Shown: positions 29,886-40,789 of the stretch, piece after piece | Layout: the number at the start of each line of letters is the position of its first letter | Numbering within the stretch: position 1 is the stretch's first letter | From: Enterococcus lactis | GTDB taxonomy: Bacteria > Bacillota > Bacilli > Lactobacillales > Enterococcaceae | DNA: 64,000 nucleotides | Direction of reading: 5' to 3' | Assembly: GCF_015751045.1 (NCBI RefSeq) | Contig: NZ_BNJW01000018.1 | Span: forward strand, 1 to 64,000 | Translations under genes and position numbers: made by a program | The notes under the pieces: generated by a model | What the model was told of the DNA's origin: nothing | Database searches by the model: none | The model's input: only the letters and a program-made list of their open reading frames with translations

Positions 29886-30863
29886 ATGGCACAAAAAACA
29901 ATGATCCAAGCAATCACCGATGCCTTAGCACTTGAACTAGAAAATGACGAGAATGTCGTTGTTTTTGGTGAAGATGTTGGGAAAAACGGAGGAGTTTTCC
30001 GGGCAACTGAAGGATTGCAGGAAAAATTCGGAGAAGACCGAGTATTCGATACTCCTTTAGCTGAATCTGGAATCGCAGGGTTGAGTTTCGGACTTGCGTT
30101 GGAAGGATTTCGTCCAGTTCCTGAAATCCAATTTTTTGGTTTTATTTTCGAAGCAATGGATGAAGTAGTAGCTCAAATGGCTCGTACAAGATACCGAATG
30201 AGCGGTACTAGAAATCTACCAATCACGATTCGTTCACCATTTGGTGGCGGTGTTCATACACCAGAACTGCATTCAGATAATTTAGAAGGTTTGATTGCCC
30301 AGTCTCCTGGTATTCGAGTAGTGATCCCATCAAACCCTTACGATGCAAAAGGACTATTGATTTCTTCTATTAGAAGTAACGATCCAGTTGTTTTCCTAGA
30401 ACACATGAAACTATATCGCTCATTCCGAGAAGAAGTGCCGGATGAAGCTTACGAAGTTCCTTTGGACAAAGCAGCAGTTACTCGTGAAGGAACAGATGTA
30501 TCTGTTATCACATACGGGGCAATGGTGCGTGAAGCAATCAAAGCAGCAGACAATCTTGCAAAAGAAAATATCTCTGTTGAAATCATTGATCTTCGTACAG
30601 TTGCGCCATTAGATGTAGAAACGATCATTCAATCCGTGGAAAAAACAGGTCGCGTAGTCGTTGTCCAAGAAGCGCAACGACAAGCGGGTGTTGCTGCGCA
30701 AGTAGTTTCTGAGATCTCAGAACGCGCTATCCTTTCATTAGAAGCCCCAATCGGACGAGTTTCTGCACCTGATACAGTCTTCCCGTTTGGACAAGCAGAA
30801 AATGTTTGGTTACCAAACGCAAAAGATATCGAAGACAAAGTAAAAGAAATCGCGGAATTTTAA
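29886..30863 (+). CDS. pdhB: Pyruvate dehydrogenase E1 component, beta subunit
   Basis: The 325-aa beta chain of the E1 tetramer. Typical features are the N-terminal [32 protein letters not shown], the central [15 protein letters not shown] and the C-terminal transketolase fold ([11 protein letters not shown]). It provides the glutamate that activates thiamine diphosphate and contacts the E2 core. It is spaced 2 nt from pdhA and 24 nt from pdhC. Confidence 0.97.
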   Translation: MAQKTMIQAITDALALELENDENVVVFGEDVGKNGGVFRATEGLQEKFGEDRVFDTPLAESGIAGLSFGLALEGFRPVPEIQFFGFIFEAMDEVVAQMARTRYRMSGTRNLPITIRSPFGGGVHTPELHSDNLEGLIAQSPGIRVVIPSNPYDAKGLLISSIRSNDPVVFLEHMKLYRSFREEVPDEAYEVPLDKAAVTREGTDVSVITYGAMVREAIKAADNLAKENISVEIIDLRTVAPLDVETIIQSVEKTGRVVVVQEAQRQAGVAAQVVSEISERAILSLEAPIGRVSAPDTVFPFGQAENVWLPNAKDIEDKVKEIAEF

Positions 30864-30887
30864 GAAAAGAAGGGACGAAACAAAGTC

Positions 30888-32531
30888 ATGGCTTATCAAT
30901 TTAAATTGCCGGATATCGGTGAAGGAATTGCAGAAGGTGAAATCGTCAAATGGTTCGTCAAACCAGGAGATACGATTAATGAAGATGATACATTATTAGA
31001 AGTTCAAAACGACAAATCAGTAGAAGAAATCCCCTCACCTGTAACAGGAACGGTTAAAAATGTCATTGTTCCAGAAGGTACAGTAGCAAATGTTGGGGAT
31101 GTATTGGTAGAAATCGATGCACCAGGACATGAAGACAATGAAGGGGACAGTGGTGTAGCCGCAGAATCCCAAACTCCAGCTAACCCGGCTGCTGAACCAA
31201 CTGTTGATACAGGATCAGCTGGATCGTCAAGCGAAGGAGTCTTCCAATTCAAGTTACCGGATATCGGTGAAGGAATTGCAGAAGGTGAAATCGTCAAATG
31301 GTTCGTCAAACCAGGAGATACGATCAATGAAGATGATACATTATTAGAAGTTCAAAACGACAAATCAGTAGAAGAAATCCCGTCACCTGTAACCGGGACA
31401 GTTAAAAACGTGATTGTCCCAGAAGGAACAATAGCAAATGTTGGGGACGTGTTAGTAGAAATCGATGCTCCTGGACACAATGGTGCACCATCAACTAGTG
31501 CGCCATCAGCTGAAGCACCAAAAGAAAAAGTAGAAACATCAGGTTCAGCAAGTGTCGTTGAAGCTGCCGATCCAAATAAACGTGTATTGGCTATGCCATC
31601 TGTTCGTCAATTTGCCCGCGAAAAAGATGTAGATATCTCACAAGTAACTGCAACTGGAAAAGGTGGCAGAGTAACAAAAGAGGACATCGAAAACTTCTTG
31701 ACAGGTGGTCCAAGCAGTGCACCAGCGAAATCAGAAGCGCCAGAAGCGGCAGCGCCGAAAGAAGCAGCTCCTGCAGCAGAAAGCAAACCATCTGCACCAG
31801 CAAAACCATTCAAGTCCAACTTAGGAGACTTGGAAGAACGTGTAGCAATGACACCAACACGTAAAGCTATTGCTAAAGCAATGGTCAACAGTAAGCATAC
31901 AGCTCCACACGTGACATTGCATGATGAAGTAGAAGTGTCTAAACTATGGGATAATCGGAAACGATTTAAAGAAGTTGCTGCTGCAAATGGTACGAAACTT
32001 ACTTTCTTGCCATATGTCGTGAAAGCTTTAACAGCGACTGTTAAGAAATACCCAGTATTGAATGCATCTATCGACGATGCAAACCAAGAAATCGTTTATA
32101 AACATTACTACAATATCGGTATTGCAACTGATACGGATCACGGACTATATGTACCAAATGTGAAAGATGCAGACCGCAAAGGAATGTTTGCTATTGCAGA
32201 CGAAATCAATGAGAAAGCAAAATTAGCTCATGACGGCAAACTATCTGCAGAAGATATGCGCAATGGAACGATTACGATCAGCAATATCGGATCTGTAGGT
32301 GGCGGTTGGTTTACACCAGTCATCAACTATCCAGAAGTAGCTATTTTAGGTGTAGGAACGATTGCACAACAACCAATCGTAAATGCTGAAGGCGAAATCG
32401 TTGTCGGTCGTGTGATGAAACTGTCATTAAGTTTCGATCACCGTATCGTAGATGGAGCAACTGCGCAACAAGCAATGAATAATATCAAACGTCTTTTAGC
32501 TGATCCAGAGCTATTAATGATGGAAGGATGA
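30888..32531 (+). CDS. pdhC: Dihydrolipoamide acetyltransferase (E2) with two lipoyl domains
   Basis: A 547-aa core subunit of the complex. In order: lipoyl domain 1 (about 1-81), a Pro/Ala linker, lipoyl domain 2 (about 118-197), a second linker, the E1/E3-binding domain ([20 protein letters not shown], about 240-275), an Ala/Pro linker, and the catalytic domain ending in [10 protein letters not shown] with the His and Asp of acetyltransfer. Each lipoyl domain has its lysine in QNDKSVEEI. The two lipoyl domains differ by a single residue and are near identical at DNA level. Enterococcal E2 enzymes commonly have two such domains. Confidence 0.97.
   Translation: MAYQFKLPDIGEGIAEGEIVKWFVKPGDTINEDDTLLEVQNDKSVEEIPSPVTGTVKNVIVPEGTVANVGDVLVEIDAPGHEDNEGDSGVAAESQTPANPAAEPTVDTGSAGSSSEGVFQFKLPDIGEGIAEGEIVKWFVKPGDTINEDDTLLEVQNDKSVEEIPSPVTGTVKNVIVPEGTIANVGDVLVEIDAPGHNGAPSTSAPSAEAPKEKVETSGSASVVEAADPNKRVLAMPSVRQFAREKDVDISQVTATGKGGRVTKEDIENFLTGGPSSAPAKSEAPEAAAPKEAAPAAESKPSAPAKPFKSNLGDLEERVAMTPTRKAIAKAMVNSKHTAPHVTLHDEVEVSKLWDNRKRFKEVAAANGTKLTFLPYVVKALTATVKKYPVLNASIDDANQEIVYKHYYNIGIATDTDHGLYVPNVKDADRKGMFAIADEINEKAKLAHDGKLSAEDMRNGTITISNIGSVGGGWFTPVINYPEVAILGVGTIAQQPIVNAEGEIVVGRVMKLSLSFDHRIVDGATAQQAMNNIKRLLADPELLMMEG
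30897..31130 (+). repeat. Lipoyl-domain direct repeat, copy 1 (234 bp)
   Basis: Matches 31245-31478 over exactly 234 bp without gaps. The first 150 bp differ at only a few positions, and the encoded proteins differ only by Val/Ile. Confidence 0.95.
31245..31478 (+). repeat. Lipoyl-domain direct repeat, copy 2 (234 bp)
   Basis: Second copy of the in-frame duplication in pdhC. Differences from copy 1 are mostly third-position changes, concentrated in the 3' half. Confidence 0.95.
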
Positions 32532-32538
32532 TAAACAA

Positions 32539-33945
32539 ATGGTAGTTGGAGATTTTGCTGTAGAATTAGATACAGTTGTAATCGGTGCGGGACCTGGTGG
32601 CTATGTAGCTGCCATCCGCGCTGCTGAAATGGGACAAAAAGTAGCAATCATTGAAAGAGAGTATATTGGCGGTGTTTGTTTGAATGTCGGCTGTATTCCT
32701 TCAAAAGCACTGATAGCTGCAGGACACCATTATCAAGAGTCACTAGATTCTGAAATGTTTGGAGTAACTAGTGAAAATGTCAAACTAGATTTTGCGAAAA
32801 CACAAGAATGGAAAGAAAACAAAGTTGTCCATACGTTGACTTCTGGTGTTAGTTTCCTATTAAAAAAACATAAGGTTGAAACAATCGAAGGAGAAGCGTT
32901 CTTCGTAGATGATCACACACTACGCGTCATCCATCCAGATTCAGCTCAAACTTATTCGTTCAATAACGCAATCATCGCAACAGGTTCCCGTCCTATCGAG
33001 ATTCCAGGATTTAAATTCGGAGGACGTGTGTTAGATTCTACTGGCGGATTAGCATTGAAAGAAGTACCTAAGAAATTTGTGATCATCGGTGGCGGTGTGA
33101 TTGGTGCCGAATTGGGCGGAGCGTACGCAAACTTAGGAGCAGAAGTAACGATCCTTGAAGGTTCACCACAAATTTTACCAACTTACGAAAAAGATCTAGT
33201 AAAATTAGTAGAAGATGATTTCAAGAAAAAAGGTGTAACAGTCGTAACGAATGCAATGGCGAAAGAAGCAGTCGATAACGGTGACAGCGTGACAGTGAAA
33301 TATGCAGTGGACGGGAAAGAAGAATCCGTTACTGCTGATTATGTGATGGTCACTGTAGGTCGTCGTCCGAATACGGATGATATGGGCTTAGAACAAGCAG
33401 GAGTCGAAGTAGGAGAACGAGGATTGATTACGGTAGATAAACAAGGACGTACGAACGTACCTAATATCTATGCCATCGGTGATATCGTTCCAGGGGCGGC
33501 ATTAGCACACAAAGCCAGTTATGAAGCAAAAATCGCTGCTGAAGCAATCTCTGGCAAAAAAGTAGCTGTAGATTATAAAGCAATGCCGGCAGTAGCCTTC
33601 ACTGATCCTGAATTGGCTTCTGTAGGTATGACGATCAAAGAAGCAAAAGATGCTGGTATCGAAGCAAAAGCATATAAATTCCCATTTTCAGGGAACGGTC
33701 GGGCATTATCGCTTGGTAAAACAGAAGGATTCATCCGTCTAGTTACGACGATCGAAGATAACGTGCTGATTGGTGCACAAATCGGGGGAGTCGGTGCAAG
33801 CGATATGGTTTCTGAATTAGCTTTAGCAATCGAATCAGGAATGAACGCTGAAGATATAGCCTTGACGATTCATCCGCATCCATCTCTTGGCGAAATCGTC
33901 ATGGATGCTTCGGAATTAGCATTAGGCTTGCCAATCCATATTTGA
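32539..33945 (+). CDS. lpdA: Dihydrolipoamide dehydrogenase (E3)
   Basis: FAD flavoprotein of 468 aa that reoxidises the dihydrolipoyl groups of E2 and makes NADH. It shows the N-terminal FAD fold [14 protein letters not shown], the redox disulfide [14 protein letters not shown], the NAD fold [13 protein letters not shown] and the C-terminal His-Glu pair in [11 protein letters not shown] 32539 lies 7 nt after the E2 stop, with GGAAGG just upstream. It closes the pdh operon before a terminator at 33963. Confidence 0.97.
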   Translation: MVVGDFAVELDTVVIGAGPGGYVAAIRAAEMGQKVAIIEREYIGGVCLNVGCIPSKALIAAGHHYQESLDSEMFGVTSENVKLDFAKTQEWKENKVVHTLTSGVSFLLKKHKVETIEGEAFFVDDHTLRVIHPDSAQTYSFNNAIIATGSRPIEIPGFKFGGRVLDSTGGLALKEVPKKFVIIGGGVIGAELGGAYANLGAEVTILEGSPQILPTYEKDLVKLVEDDFKKKGVTVVTNAMAKEAVDNGDSVTVKYAVDGKEESVTADYVMVTVGRRPNTDDMGLEQAGVEVGERGLITVDKQGRTNVPNIYAIGDIVPGAALAHKASYEAKIAAEAISGKKVAVDYKAMPAVAFTDPELASVGMTIKEAKDAGIEAKAYKFPFSGNGRALSLGKTEGFIRLVTTIEDNVLIGAQIGGVGASDMVSELALAIESGMNAEDIALTIHPHPSLGEIVMDASELALGLPIHI

Positions 33946-33962
33946 TTTGAATAATACAGGCG

Positions 33963-33998
33963 AAACGCAACTGAGAAATCGGTTGCGTTTTTTTCTTT
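33963..33998 (+). terminator. Terminator of the pdh operon
   Basis: AAACGCAAC (33963-33971) pairs with GTTGCGTTT (33982-33990), followed by a T-rich tail. Confidence 0.9.
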
Positions 33999-34046
33999 TT
34001 TATTATCAATAATTTAATTATGTAAACTTAATAATACGACTACTTC

Positions 34047-34076
34047 TTGGTTTATTACCGTCTCCTATGCTACACT
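34047..34076 (+). promoter_or_regulatory. Promoter of the UPF0223/inositol phosphatase pair
   Basis: TTGGTT (34047-34052) and TACACT (34071-34076) are separated by 18 nt and precede the gene at 34107 by a short leader. Confidence 0.6.
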
Positions 34077-34106
34077 AAAGAAGAATATGAAATAGGAGAG
34101 TTGAAG

Positions 34107-34382
34107 ATGCAAGAATATCAGTATCCACTTGATTTAGACTGGACAACAGATGAAATGGTCATTGTAATGAAGATGTGGGAAGATCTGGAACGTGCGAATG
34201 AAAAAGGGATAAACAATGAAGCTTTTTTGAAGACCTATCAGCAGTTCAAAACAGTTGTCAAATCCATCGGAGAAGAAAAACGGTTGGGACGGGAATTTGA
34301 AAAAGCTTCCGGGTACTCCTTATATCGAACAGTGCAGCAAGCAAAAAAAAATCCAAACAAAAATTTGAGAATGAACGGGTGA
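34107..34382 (+). CDS. UPF0223 family protein (YktA-like)
   Basis: A small acidic-to-neutral soluble protein of 91 aa of the UPF0223 family. Family hallmarks are YPLDLDWTTDEM at the N-terminus and the C-terminal basic part near SLYRTVQQAKK. No function is established. ATG 34107 follows TAGGAGAG; the longer upstream frame overlaps the promoter. The next gene starts 5 nt after the stop. B. subtilis yktA also lies near an inositol monophosphatase gene (yktC), so the pairing is conserved. Confidence 0.9.
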   Translation: MQEYQYPLDLDWTTDEMVIVMKMWEDLERANEKGINNEAFLKTYQQFKTVVKSIGEEKRLGREFEKASGYSLYRTVQQAKKNPNKNLRMNG

Positions 34383-34387
34383 GATAA

Positions 34388-35155
34388 ATGGAACAGATGA
34401 TTGATCATATCAAATCCTGGCTAGAAGAAGCTGGTGAGAAAATCAAATCTTCTCAACAAACATTAACGATCTCGCAAAAATCAAATCGAACGGATCTAGT
34501 GACAAATGTCGACCGAAACATCCAGAATTTTCTAATCGAAAAAATCCATTCCTATGATCCAGAGGCGAAAATATTGGCAGAAGAAGAAGGGTGTAATCAA
34601 CTAGCAGATCTCGATGGAAGAGTCTTTATCATTGATCCTATTGATGGCACATTGAATTTCGTGATTGAAGGGGAAAATTTTTGTATCATGCTCGCTATTT
34701 ATGAATCCGGTGTTGGAAAACTTGGTTTCATTTATGACGTCATGAGAAATGAGCTTTTTTGGGGTGGAAAAGGAATAGGTGTCTATAAAAATGATAAACC
34801 AATGCCTAGACCAGCAAATAAATCTTTATCAGAAGGCTTACTTGGTGTGAATAGCTATCTTTTCGGTCATAATAAATATGGAATCCGAGAGATTGCGGAA
34901 AGCAGCATGGGAACACGTATGTACGGGTGTGCAGGGCTTGAACTAGCCGCAATCTTGAAAGGAAACCATATTGCTTACATTTCGAACCTCAGCCCTTGGG
35001 ATTATGCAGCGGGAAATGTTTTATTGGAAGAGTTTGGTATGGTAACAAGCGGTCTTTTTGGCACTCCATTGACCTTTGATAGAAGGGAATACTATTTAGC
35101 AGGGACTCCTTGTGCATATGCAGAAATCGCAGACCTTTTGAAAAAAGAAGGCTAA
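34388..35155 (+). CDS. Inositol monophosphatase family protein
   Basis: A Mg-dependent phosphatase of 255 aa. The metal-binding residues are visible in ILAEEEG, IDPIDGTLNF and the C-terminal SPWDYAAG. Bacterial members act on inositol phosphates, other sugar phosphates or PAP, and the substrate cannot be fixed here. It follows the UPF0223 gene closely and precedes typA, a neighbourhood seen in other Firmicutes. Confidence 0.92.
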   Translation: MEQMIDHIKSWLEEAGEKIKSSQQTLTISQKSNRTDLVTNVDRNIQNFLIEKIHSYDPEAKILAEEEGCNQLADLDGRVFIIDPIDGTLNFVIEGENFCIMLAIYESGVGKLGFIYDVMRNELFWGGKGIGVYKNDKPMPRPANKSLSEGLLGVNSYLFGHNKYGIREIAESSMGTRMYGCAGLELAAILKGNHIAYISNLSPWDYAAGNVLLEEFGMVTSGLFGTPLTFDRREYYLAGTPCAYAEIADLLKKEG

Positions 35156-35252
35156 AAAAAGGTAGAAATCATTCACAAAAATGATAAAAACGGGCAAAAG
35201 ATTAATTTTCTCGAAAAAATGAAAACATTTTACTATATTTCATGAAAAAAGT

Positions 35253-35268
35253 CTGCTATAATTAGCAG
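35253..35268 (+). promoter_or_regulatory. typA promoter: extended -10 inside a perfect palindrome
   Basis: TATAAT (35257-35262) preceded by TG forms an extended -10 element. The whole element lies within the perfect inverted repeat CTGCTATAATTAGCAG. A protein or structure acting on this dyad would control the promoter directly. The leader to the typA TTG is about 55 nt. Confidence 0.62.
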
Positions 35269-35321
35269 TCGAGTAAAATTTGCCCTGTCATAAAGAACCA
35301 ATAAAAAAGGAGTTAGTTACA

Positions 35322-37151
35322 TTGAATTATAGAAACGATATCCGTAACGTCGCAATTATTGCCCACGTTGACCACGGAAAAACAACATTAGTTGATGAAC
35401 TATTAAAACAATCAGATACATTAGACGCACATACGCAATTGCAAGAACGTGCGATGGACTCAAATGCGCTAGAAAAAGAACGTGGTATCACGATTTTAGC
35501 CAAAAACACAGCTGTAGACTATAAAGGAATTCGCGTAAACATCATGGATACTCCAGGACACGCGGACTTTGGTGGCGAAGTAGAACGGATCATGAAAATG
35601 GTTGACGGCGTTGTGTTGGTCGTAGATGCGTATGAAGGAACAATGCCTCAAACACGTTTTGTATTGAAAAAAGCATTGGAACAACATATCACACCAATCG
35701 TTGTCGTAAACAAGATTGACAAACCTTCTGCTCGTCCTGAGCATGTTGTAGATGAAGTTCTTGAACTATTCATCGAATTGGGAGCAGATGATGATCAATT
35801 AGACTTTCCTGTGATTTATGCGTCTGCACTGAATGGTACGTCAAGCTTATCAGACGACCCAGCAGATCAAGAACCAACAATGGCGCCTATTTTTGACACG
35901 ATTATTGAAAAAATTCCTGCTCCTGTCGATAATAGCGACGAACCATTACAATTCCAAGTTTCATTACTTGACTACAACGATTATGTAGGTCGTATCGGAA
36001 TCGGACGTGTATTTAGAGGAACAATCAAAGTAGGCGACCAAGTAGCATTAATTAAATTAGACGGAACAGTTAAGAAATTCCGTGTAACGAAATTATTTGG
36101 TTTCTTTGGACTAAAACGTCTAGAGATTCAAGAAGCAAAAGCTGGAGACTTGATTGCTGTCTCAGGTATGGAAGACATCTTTGTCGGTGAAACAGTTACT
36201 CCTGTGGATCATCAAGATGCGTTACCTATCCTTCACATTGACGAACCAACATTGCAAATGACTTTCTTAGTTAATAATTCACCATTTGCCGGTCGAGAAG
36301 GGAAATACGTAACTGCTCGTAAAATTGAAGAACGTTTGATGGCAGAACTTCAAACAGATGTATCTTTGCGAGTTGAACCAACAAACTCTCCAGATGCTTG
36401 GACTGTTTCTGGTCGTGGAGAATTGCATTTGTCTATCTTGATTGAAAACATGCGTCGTGAAGGATACGAATTGCAAGTATCTCGTCCAGAAGTTATTGAA
36501 AAAGAAATCGACGGTGTAAAATGCGAACCGTTTGAACGCGTACAAATCGATACACCAGAAGAATACATGGGTAGTGTCATCGAATCCTTGAGCTTACGTA
36601 AAGGTGAAATGCAAGATATGGTCCATACAGGAAACGGACAAATCCGTTTGACATTCTTGACACCTGCCCGCGGTTTGATCGGTTATTCAACTGAATTCCT
36701 TTCAATGACACGCGGTTACGGAATCATGAACCATACTTTTGATCAATACTTGCCAATGCTTCCTGGTCAAATCGGTGGACGTCACCAAGGTGCGCTTGTT
36801 TCGATCGATACCGGAAAAGCAACGACCTATTCTATCATGAGTATCGAAGAACGCGGTACAGTCTTCGTAGAACCAGGTACAGAAGTATATGAAGGAATGA
36901 TTATCGGAGAAAACAGCCGTGATAATGATTTGACTGTCAACATCACAAAAGCAAAACAAATGACAAACGTACGGTCTGCTACTAAAGACCAAACATCTGT
37001 CATCAAAAAACCAAAACAATTGACGTTGGAAGAATCTTTGGAATTCTTGAATGATGATGAATATTGCGAAGTAACACCAGAAAGCATTCGCTTGAGAAAA
37101 CAAATTTTAGAGAAAAATGCTCGTGAAAAAGCATCTAAAAAGAAAAAATAA
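35322..37151 (+). CDS. typA: Ribosome-associated translational GTPase TypA/BipA
   Basis: A GTPase of 609 aa related to EF-G that binds the ribosome and helps 50S assembly under stress or cold. It has G1 [10 protein letters not shown]3 [11 protein letters not shown] and G4 NKID near the N-terminus, then EF-G-like domains and the BipA-specific C-terminal domain, with a lysine-rich end. I chose TTG at 35322 (9 nt after AAGGAG), which gives [19 protein letters not shown], the conserved start; the upstream frame is leader. It is monocistronic. Confidence 0.96.
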   Translation: MNYRNDIRNVAIIAHVDHGKTTLVDELLKQSDTLDAHTQLQERAMDSNALEKERGITILAKNTAVDYKGIRVNIMDTPGHADFGGEVERIMKMVDGVVLVVDAYEGTMPQTRFVLKKALEQHITPIVVVNKIDKPSARPEHVVDEVLELFIELGADDDQLDFPVIYASALNGTSSLSDDPADQEPTMAPIFDTIIEKIPAPVDNSDEPLQFQVSLLDYNDYVGRIGIGRVFRGTIKVGDQVALIKLDGTVKKFRVTKLFGFFGLKRLEIQEAKAGDLIAVSGMEDIFVGETVTPVDHQDALPILHIDEPTLQMTFLVNNSPFAGREGKYVTARKIEERLMAELQTDVSLRVEPTNSPDAWTVSGRGELHLSILIENMRREGYELQVSRPEVIEKEIDGVKCEPFERVQIDTPEEYMGSVIESLSLRKGEMQDMVHTGNGQIRLTFLTPARGLIGYSTEFLSMTRGYGIMNHTFDQYLPMLPGQIGGRHQGALVSIDTGKATTYSIMSIEERGTVFVEPGTEVYEGMIIGENSRDNDLTVNITKAKQMTNVRSATKDQTSVIKKPKQLTLEESLEFLNDDEYCEVTPESIRLRKQILEKNAREKASKKKK

Positions 37152-37170
37152 TCTGTAAAAGGATGAAGAG

Positions 37171-37211
37171 AGAAACCAGCTTGTTATAAAAAATAGCTGG
37201 TTTCTTTTTTT
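37171..37211 (+). terminator. Terminator after typA
   Basis: AGAAACCAGCT (37171-37181) pairs perfectly with AGCTGGTTTCT (37195-37205), followed by TTTTTT. Confidence 0.93.
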
Positions 37212-37410
37212 GTCCAACTTATTTCTGTGGAGAAGTCATCTTTGTCAATGGACTTAAATTCAGAAAATACGCCAAAAGACATTTAAAAGACTTTTAAAGA
37301 ACTTGAATCTGGTGTGATTTTGTTTCATATCGTGTGTATGTTTCACAAGAGGGATCAACTTGTCCTTCGGAGAAAACCGAAGTAAAATGGCAAGGGAAAG
37401 GAGCGGGAAG

Positions 37411-39183
37411 ATGAACGACTTATTAAAACAATACTTTGGTTATGATGAGTTTAGACCTGGTCAAAAAGAAATTATTCAGAAAGTCATTGATCAGGAAAAT
37501 GTATTAGGGATCATGCCTACCGGCAGTGGGAAATCAATCTGTTACCAGCTTCCATCTTTACTATTAGATGGGCTTACTGTGGTTGTATCCCCTTTGATCT
37601 CTCTGATGAAGGATCAGGTGGATGCAGCGAATCAATTAGGTATACCCGCCACTTTTATCAATAGCTCGTTAGATGGTTACGAAACAGCTAGACGCTTCCA
37701 AGAAATCGATAGGCAGCAGTATCGTTTACTTTATATTGCTCCAGAACGTTTTATCATGCCGGATTTCATTCAAGCGATGAATCGATGGAACGTCTGTATG
37801 ATTGCCATTGACGAGGCGCATTGTATCTCTCAGTGGGGGCATGATTTCCGTCCAAGTTATTTACAAATGGCGAAACAGCTAGATCAACTGCCAAATCAAC
37901 CTGTTATTGTTGCACTGACAGCTACAGCAACTATACAAGTAGCCGCTGACATAAAAAGACTTTTAAAAATCCCTGACGGCAATCACATCCAGACTGGTTT
38001 TGAACGGGAAAATCTCCGCTTTCAAGTAGTGAAAGACCAAAAAAAAGAACAGTATCTAGTCGAGTATTTGAAAGTCAACAAAAATCAATCGGGCATTATT
38101 TATGCAGCGACGAGAAAAGAAGTAGACCGAATCTATCATTTGCTTAAAAAATTTGGTTTTTCTATAGGCAGATATCATGGTGGCCTAAAGGAGAATGAAC
38201 GAACGGCAATGCAAGAGGCCTTTTTATACGATCGCTTACAGCTAATCGTAGCGACCAATGCATTCGGCATGGGCATAAATAAAAGCAATGTCCGTTTTGT
38301 TATCCATTATCAAATTCCTGGCTCTCTAGAAGCATACTATCAGGAAGCTGGTCGTGCGGGAAGAGATGGTCTTTCCAGTGAAGCCATCCTGCTTTTCGCT
38401 CCTCAAGATATTCAGGTCCAAAAGTTTTTTATCCAGCAGTCCCAAAGAGAAGAGGAGCAAAAGCAAAAAGAATATGAAAAATTAAAAGCGATGACAGAAT
38501 ATGCGTATATAGAATCCTGTCTTCAGCAATACATCCTAAACTATTTTGGCGAGACAAGCAGTCCGTGCAATCGTTGTGGTAATTGTTTAGATGACAGAGA
38601 AATAGTAGAAGTAACGACACAAGCACAGATGGTCCTTTCTTGTTTGAAACGTATGGGGGAGAATTATGGCAAGCAGATGCTAATGAAAGTCTTGGCAGGA
38701 TCGAAAGAACAAAAGCTGCGAGCCTTGGGGTTTGAACGTTTATCTACCTATGGACTGATGAAAAACCAATCGCAAAAAGAAACGATGCAATTGATTGAAT
38801 ATTTGATATCGAATGGCTATCTTCTGACCGTTAATGGAGAATATCCTATCTTGAAAGTAACAGAAAGAGGGATCCAAGTATTAAAAGGACAAGAAGCTGT
38901 TTATCGAAAGGAACCCAAGAAAGTCCAGCAGCTGTCGGATGAAGAGACCGATACACTATTTGAAGTGTTGCGGGAACTTCGAACGGATCTAGCATCAGAA
39001 GCAGGCGTTCCCCCGTATGTCGTATTTTCAGATTCCACCTTGAAAGAAATGAGCCGAATACGTCCATCAAGCAGACTGGAGATGCTTCAGATAAAGGGAG
39101 TTGGTCAAAGCAAGCTTGATAAATACGGAGAAGCCTTTTTATCTCGGATAAAAAATACGGATCCTAACGTTCTGGACAAGTAA
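37411..39183 (+). CDS. recQ: ATP-dependent DNA helicase RecQ
   Basis: A 3'-5' superfamily 2 helicase of 590 aa used in recombination repair and fork restart. Features in order are motif I MPTGSGKS (Lys41), the DEAH box (134-137) with CISQWGHDFRPSY, motif VI QEAGRAGRDG, the zinc-binding cysteines of the RQC domain (CNRCGNC) and a C-terminal HRDC-like segment near LQIKGVGQSKLDKYG. ATG at 37411 follows AAAGGAG. It stands alone between typA and the ylaN-ftsW unit. Codon use matches its neighbours. Confidence 0.95.
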   Translation: MNDLLKQYFGYDEFRPGQKEIIQKVIDQENVLGIMPTGSGKSICYQLPSLLLDGLTVVVSPLISLMKDQVDAANQLGIPATFINSSLDGYETARRFQEIDRQQYRLLYIAPERFIMPDFIQAMNRWNVCMIAIDEAHCISQWGHDFRPSYLQMAKQLDQLPNQPVIVALTATATIQVAADIKRLLKIPDGNHIQTGFERENLRFQVVKDQKKEQYLVEYLKVNKNQSGIIYAATRKEVDRIYHLLKKFGFSIGRYHGGLKENERTAMQEAFLYDRLQLIVATNAFGMGINKSNVRFVIHYQIPGSLEAYYQEAGRAGRDGLSSEAILLFAPQDIQVQKFFIQQSQREEEQKQKEYEKLKAMTEYAYIESCLQQYILNYFGETSSPCNRCGNCLDDREIVEVTTQAQMVLSCLKRMGENYGKQMLMKVLAGSKEQKLRALGFERLSTYGLMKNQSQKETMQLIEYLISNGYLLTVNGEYPILKVTERGIQVLKGQEAVYRKEPKKVQQLSDEETDTLFEVLRELRTDLASEAGVPPYVVFSDSTLKEMSRIRPSSRLEMLQIKGVGQSKLDKYGEAFLSRIKNTDPNVLDK

Positions 39184-39258
39184 GAAGGACCATTACGTAA
39201 AAATGAATAAAAACAACTGGTTAAATCTGTTTTTTTGCTCCCTATGAAAATCAAATAT

Positions 39259-39266
39259 GTTATAAT
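39259..39266 (+). promoter_or_regulatory. Extended -10 promoter of the ylaN-ftsW unit
   Basis: TATAAT (39261-39266) is preceded by TG one base upstream; no good -35 is visible at 17 nt. It lies 30 nt before the ylaN start codon. Confidence 0.6.
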
Positions 39267-39295
39267 TAAGGAATTAGAACGGGAGGTAAGCACAG

Positions 39296-39598
39296 ATGGA
39301 TTCTTTGTCGAAAAAACTTGCGATCCAAGTATTAAATGATGAAGCAGAACGGATCAAACGATTAATCCGAAACCAAAATAACAGTCTCTGTATCTCGCAA
39401 TGCAAAGCCTTCGAAGAAGTGGTAGATACACAGATGTACGGTTTCTCCCAGCAAGTCGGGTTTGCTGTTCGTATAGGAGTAATCGAAAAAAACGAGGGAC
39501 AGCTGATGTTAAGTGAGCTGGAACGAGAATTGAATCAGTTATACAGTGAGGTTTACCAAGAAAATTATGATAAAAAAGAAGTTGGCAAGGAGGAATAG
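39296..39598 (+). CDS. ylaN: YlaN/UPF0358 family protein
   Basis: A 100-aa soluble, mostly helical protein matching the YlaN (UPF0358) family, with QCKAFEEVVDTQMYGFS as the conserved core. In B. subtilis and S. aureus YlaN is linked to iron homeostasis through Fur. Here the role is inferred by family only. GGGAGG precedes ATG 39296. The order ylaN-ftsW-pyc is the same as in B. subtilis, which strengthens the call. Confidence 0.9.
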   Translation: MDSLSKKLAIQVLNDEAERIKRLIRNQNNSLCISQCKAFEEVVDTQMYGFSQQVGFAVRIGVIEKNEGQLMLSELERELNQLYSEVYQENYDKKEVGKEE

Positions 39599-39600
39599 AC

Positions 39601-40764
39601 TTGCCTAAGAAAGTAAAAAAAAGGCATCTATTAGACTATAGTATCTTGATTCCCTATTTGATTTTATGTGTTTTGGGTTTGATCATGGTATATAGTTCTA
39701 CGTCGTATCTATTATTAGAAAACGGACAAAATCCGTCCGCATCAGTCATTAACCAAAGTATTTTTTGGGTGCTCAGCTTGATTGCTATCGCACTACTCTA
39801 CAAAATGAAAACAGATGTTTTAAAAAACCAGCGTTTGATTATGGCAGCCATCGCAGTTTTGACGATTTTGCTGCTGATCGTTGTGTTTTTCGGTAAAGAA
39901 ATCAATGGTGCAAAAGGTTGGCTTCAAATTGCAGGATTTTCGATCCAACCTGCCGAATACCTAAAGATTATTTCTATCTGGTATCTGTCTCTGACTTTAT
40001 CTAAAAGACAAAACAGTGTGCAAAAAGATTTCCTAGGGACTGTAAAACGTCCACTTGCAATGGTTATCGGACTGACTGCTTTGGTCGCTATTCTTCCTGA
40101 TTTTGGGAATGCGGCAGTTATCTTTTTGATTATTTTGGTTCTGCTTTTAGCCAGCGGAGTCAATTATGTGTATACTTTGATTGTAGGAGTAGGGGGTTTT
40201 TGTTTAAGTACTTTTACGATCTGGCTAATCAATATTACAAACGGAAAAATCTTGCCTGGACGTTTACAGTATATCTATAATCGCTTTGCTATTTACCAAA
40301 ATCCTTTCTCGGATGAATTAAATAAAGGCCATCAATTAGTTAACGGCTACTATGCCATGTTCAATGGCGGGTTATTTGGCAGAGGATTAGGTAACAGTAT
40401 CCAGAAAAAGGGATTTTTACAAGAAGCACAAACCGATTTTATCTATGCAATCGTAGTGGAAGAGCTCGGAGTGATTATGGGGATTTTGATATTAGCGTTG
40501 CTATTCTTTATGATCGTGCGCATTATTCTTGTAGGGATTCGTTCAAGAGATCCGTTCAATTCGCTTTTGTGCATTGGGATCGGCGCAATGTTTTTGATCC
40601 AAGTGTTTGTCAATCTGGGAGGAATCACTGGTGTCATTCCTTTGACAGGGATCACGTTCCCATTCTTAAGTCAAGGAGGATCCAGTTTGCTGATGCTTTC
40701 GATCTGTGTCGGCTTTGTCCTCAACATTAGTGCGGATGAAAAACGCAAGAGCTTAGGTTTATAA
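39601..40764 (+). CDS. ftsW: Septal peptidoglycan glycosyltransferase FtsW (SEDS family)
   Basis: A polytopic membrane protein of 387 aa with about ten hydrophobic segments. SEDS hallmarks are GAKGWLQIAGFSIQPAEYLKI-type sequence in the first half, FVNLGGITGVIPLTGITFPF and SQGGSSLL at the end. It polymerises lipid II at the division septum with a partner class B PBP. The start is TTG at 39601, after AAGGAGG and 2 nt behind the ylaN stop. RodA is the alternative; the synteny with ylaN and pyc favours FtsW. Confidence 0.92.
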   Translation: MPKKVKKRHLLDYSILIPYLILCVLGLIMVYSSTSYLLLENGQNPSASVINQSIFWVLSLIAIALLYKMKTDVLKNQRLIMAAIAVLTILLLIVVFFGKEINGAKGWLQIAGFSIQPAEYLKIISIWYLSLTLSKRQNSVQKDFLGTVKRPLAMVIGLTALVAILPDFGNAAVIFLIILVLLLASGVNYVYTLIVGVGGFCLSTFTIWLINITNGKILPGRLQYIYNRFAIYQNPFSDELNKGHQLVNGYYAMFNGGLFGRGLGNSIQKKGFLQEAQTDFIYAIVVEELGVIMGILILALLFFMIVRIILVGIRSRDPFNSLLCIGIGAMFLIQVFVNLGGITGVIPLTGITFPFLSQGGSSLLMLSICVGFVLNISADEKRKSLGL

Positions 40765-40789
40765 TAAAAAAAGATGTAGGAGTGGTTCG

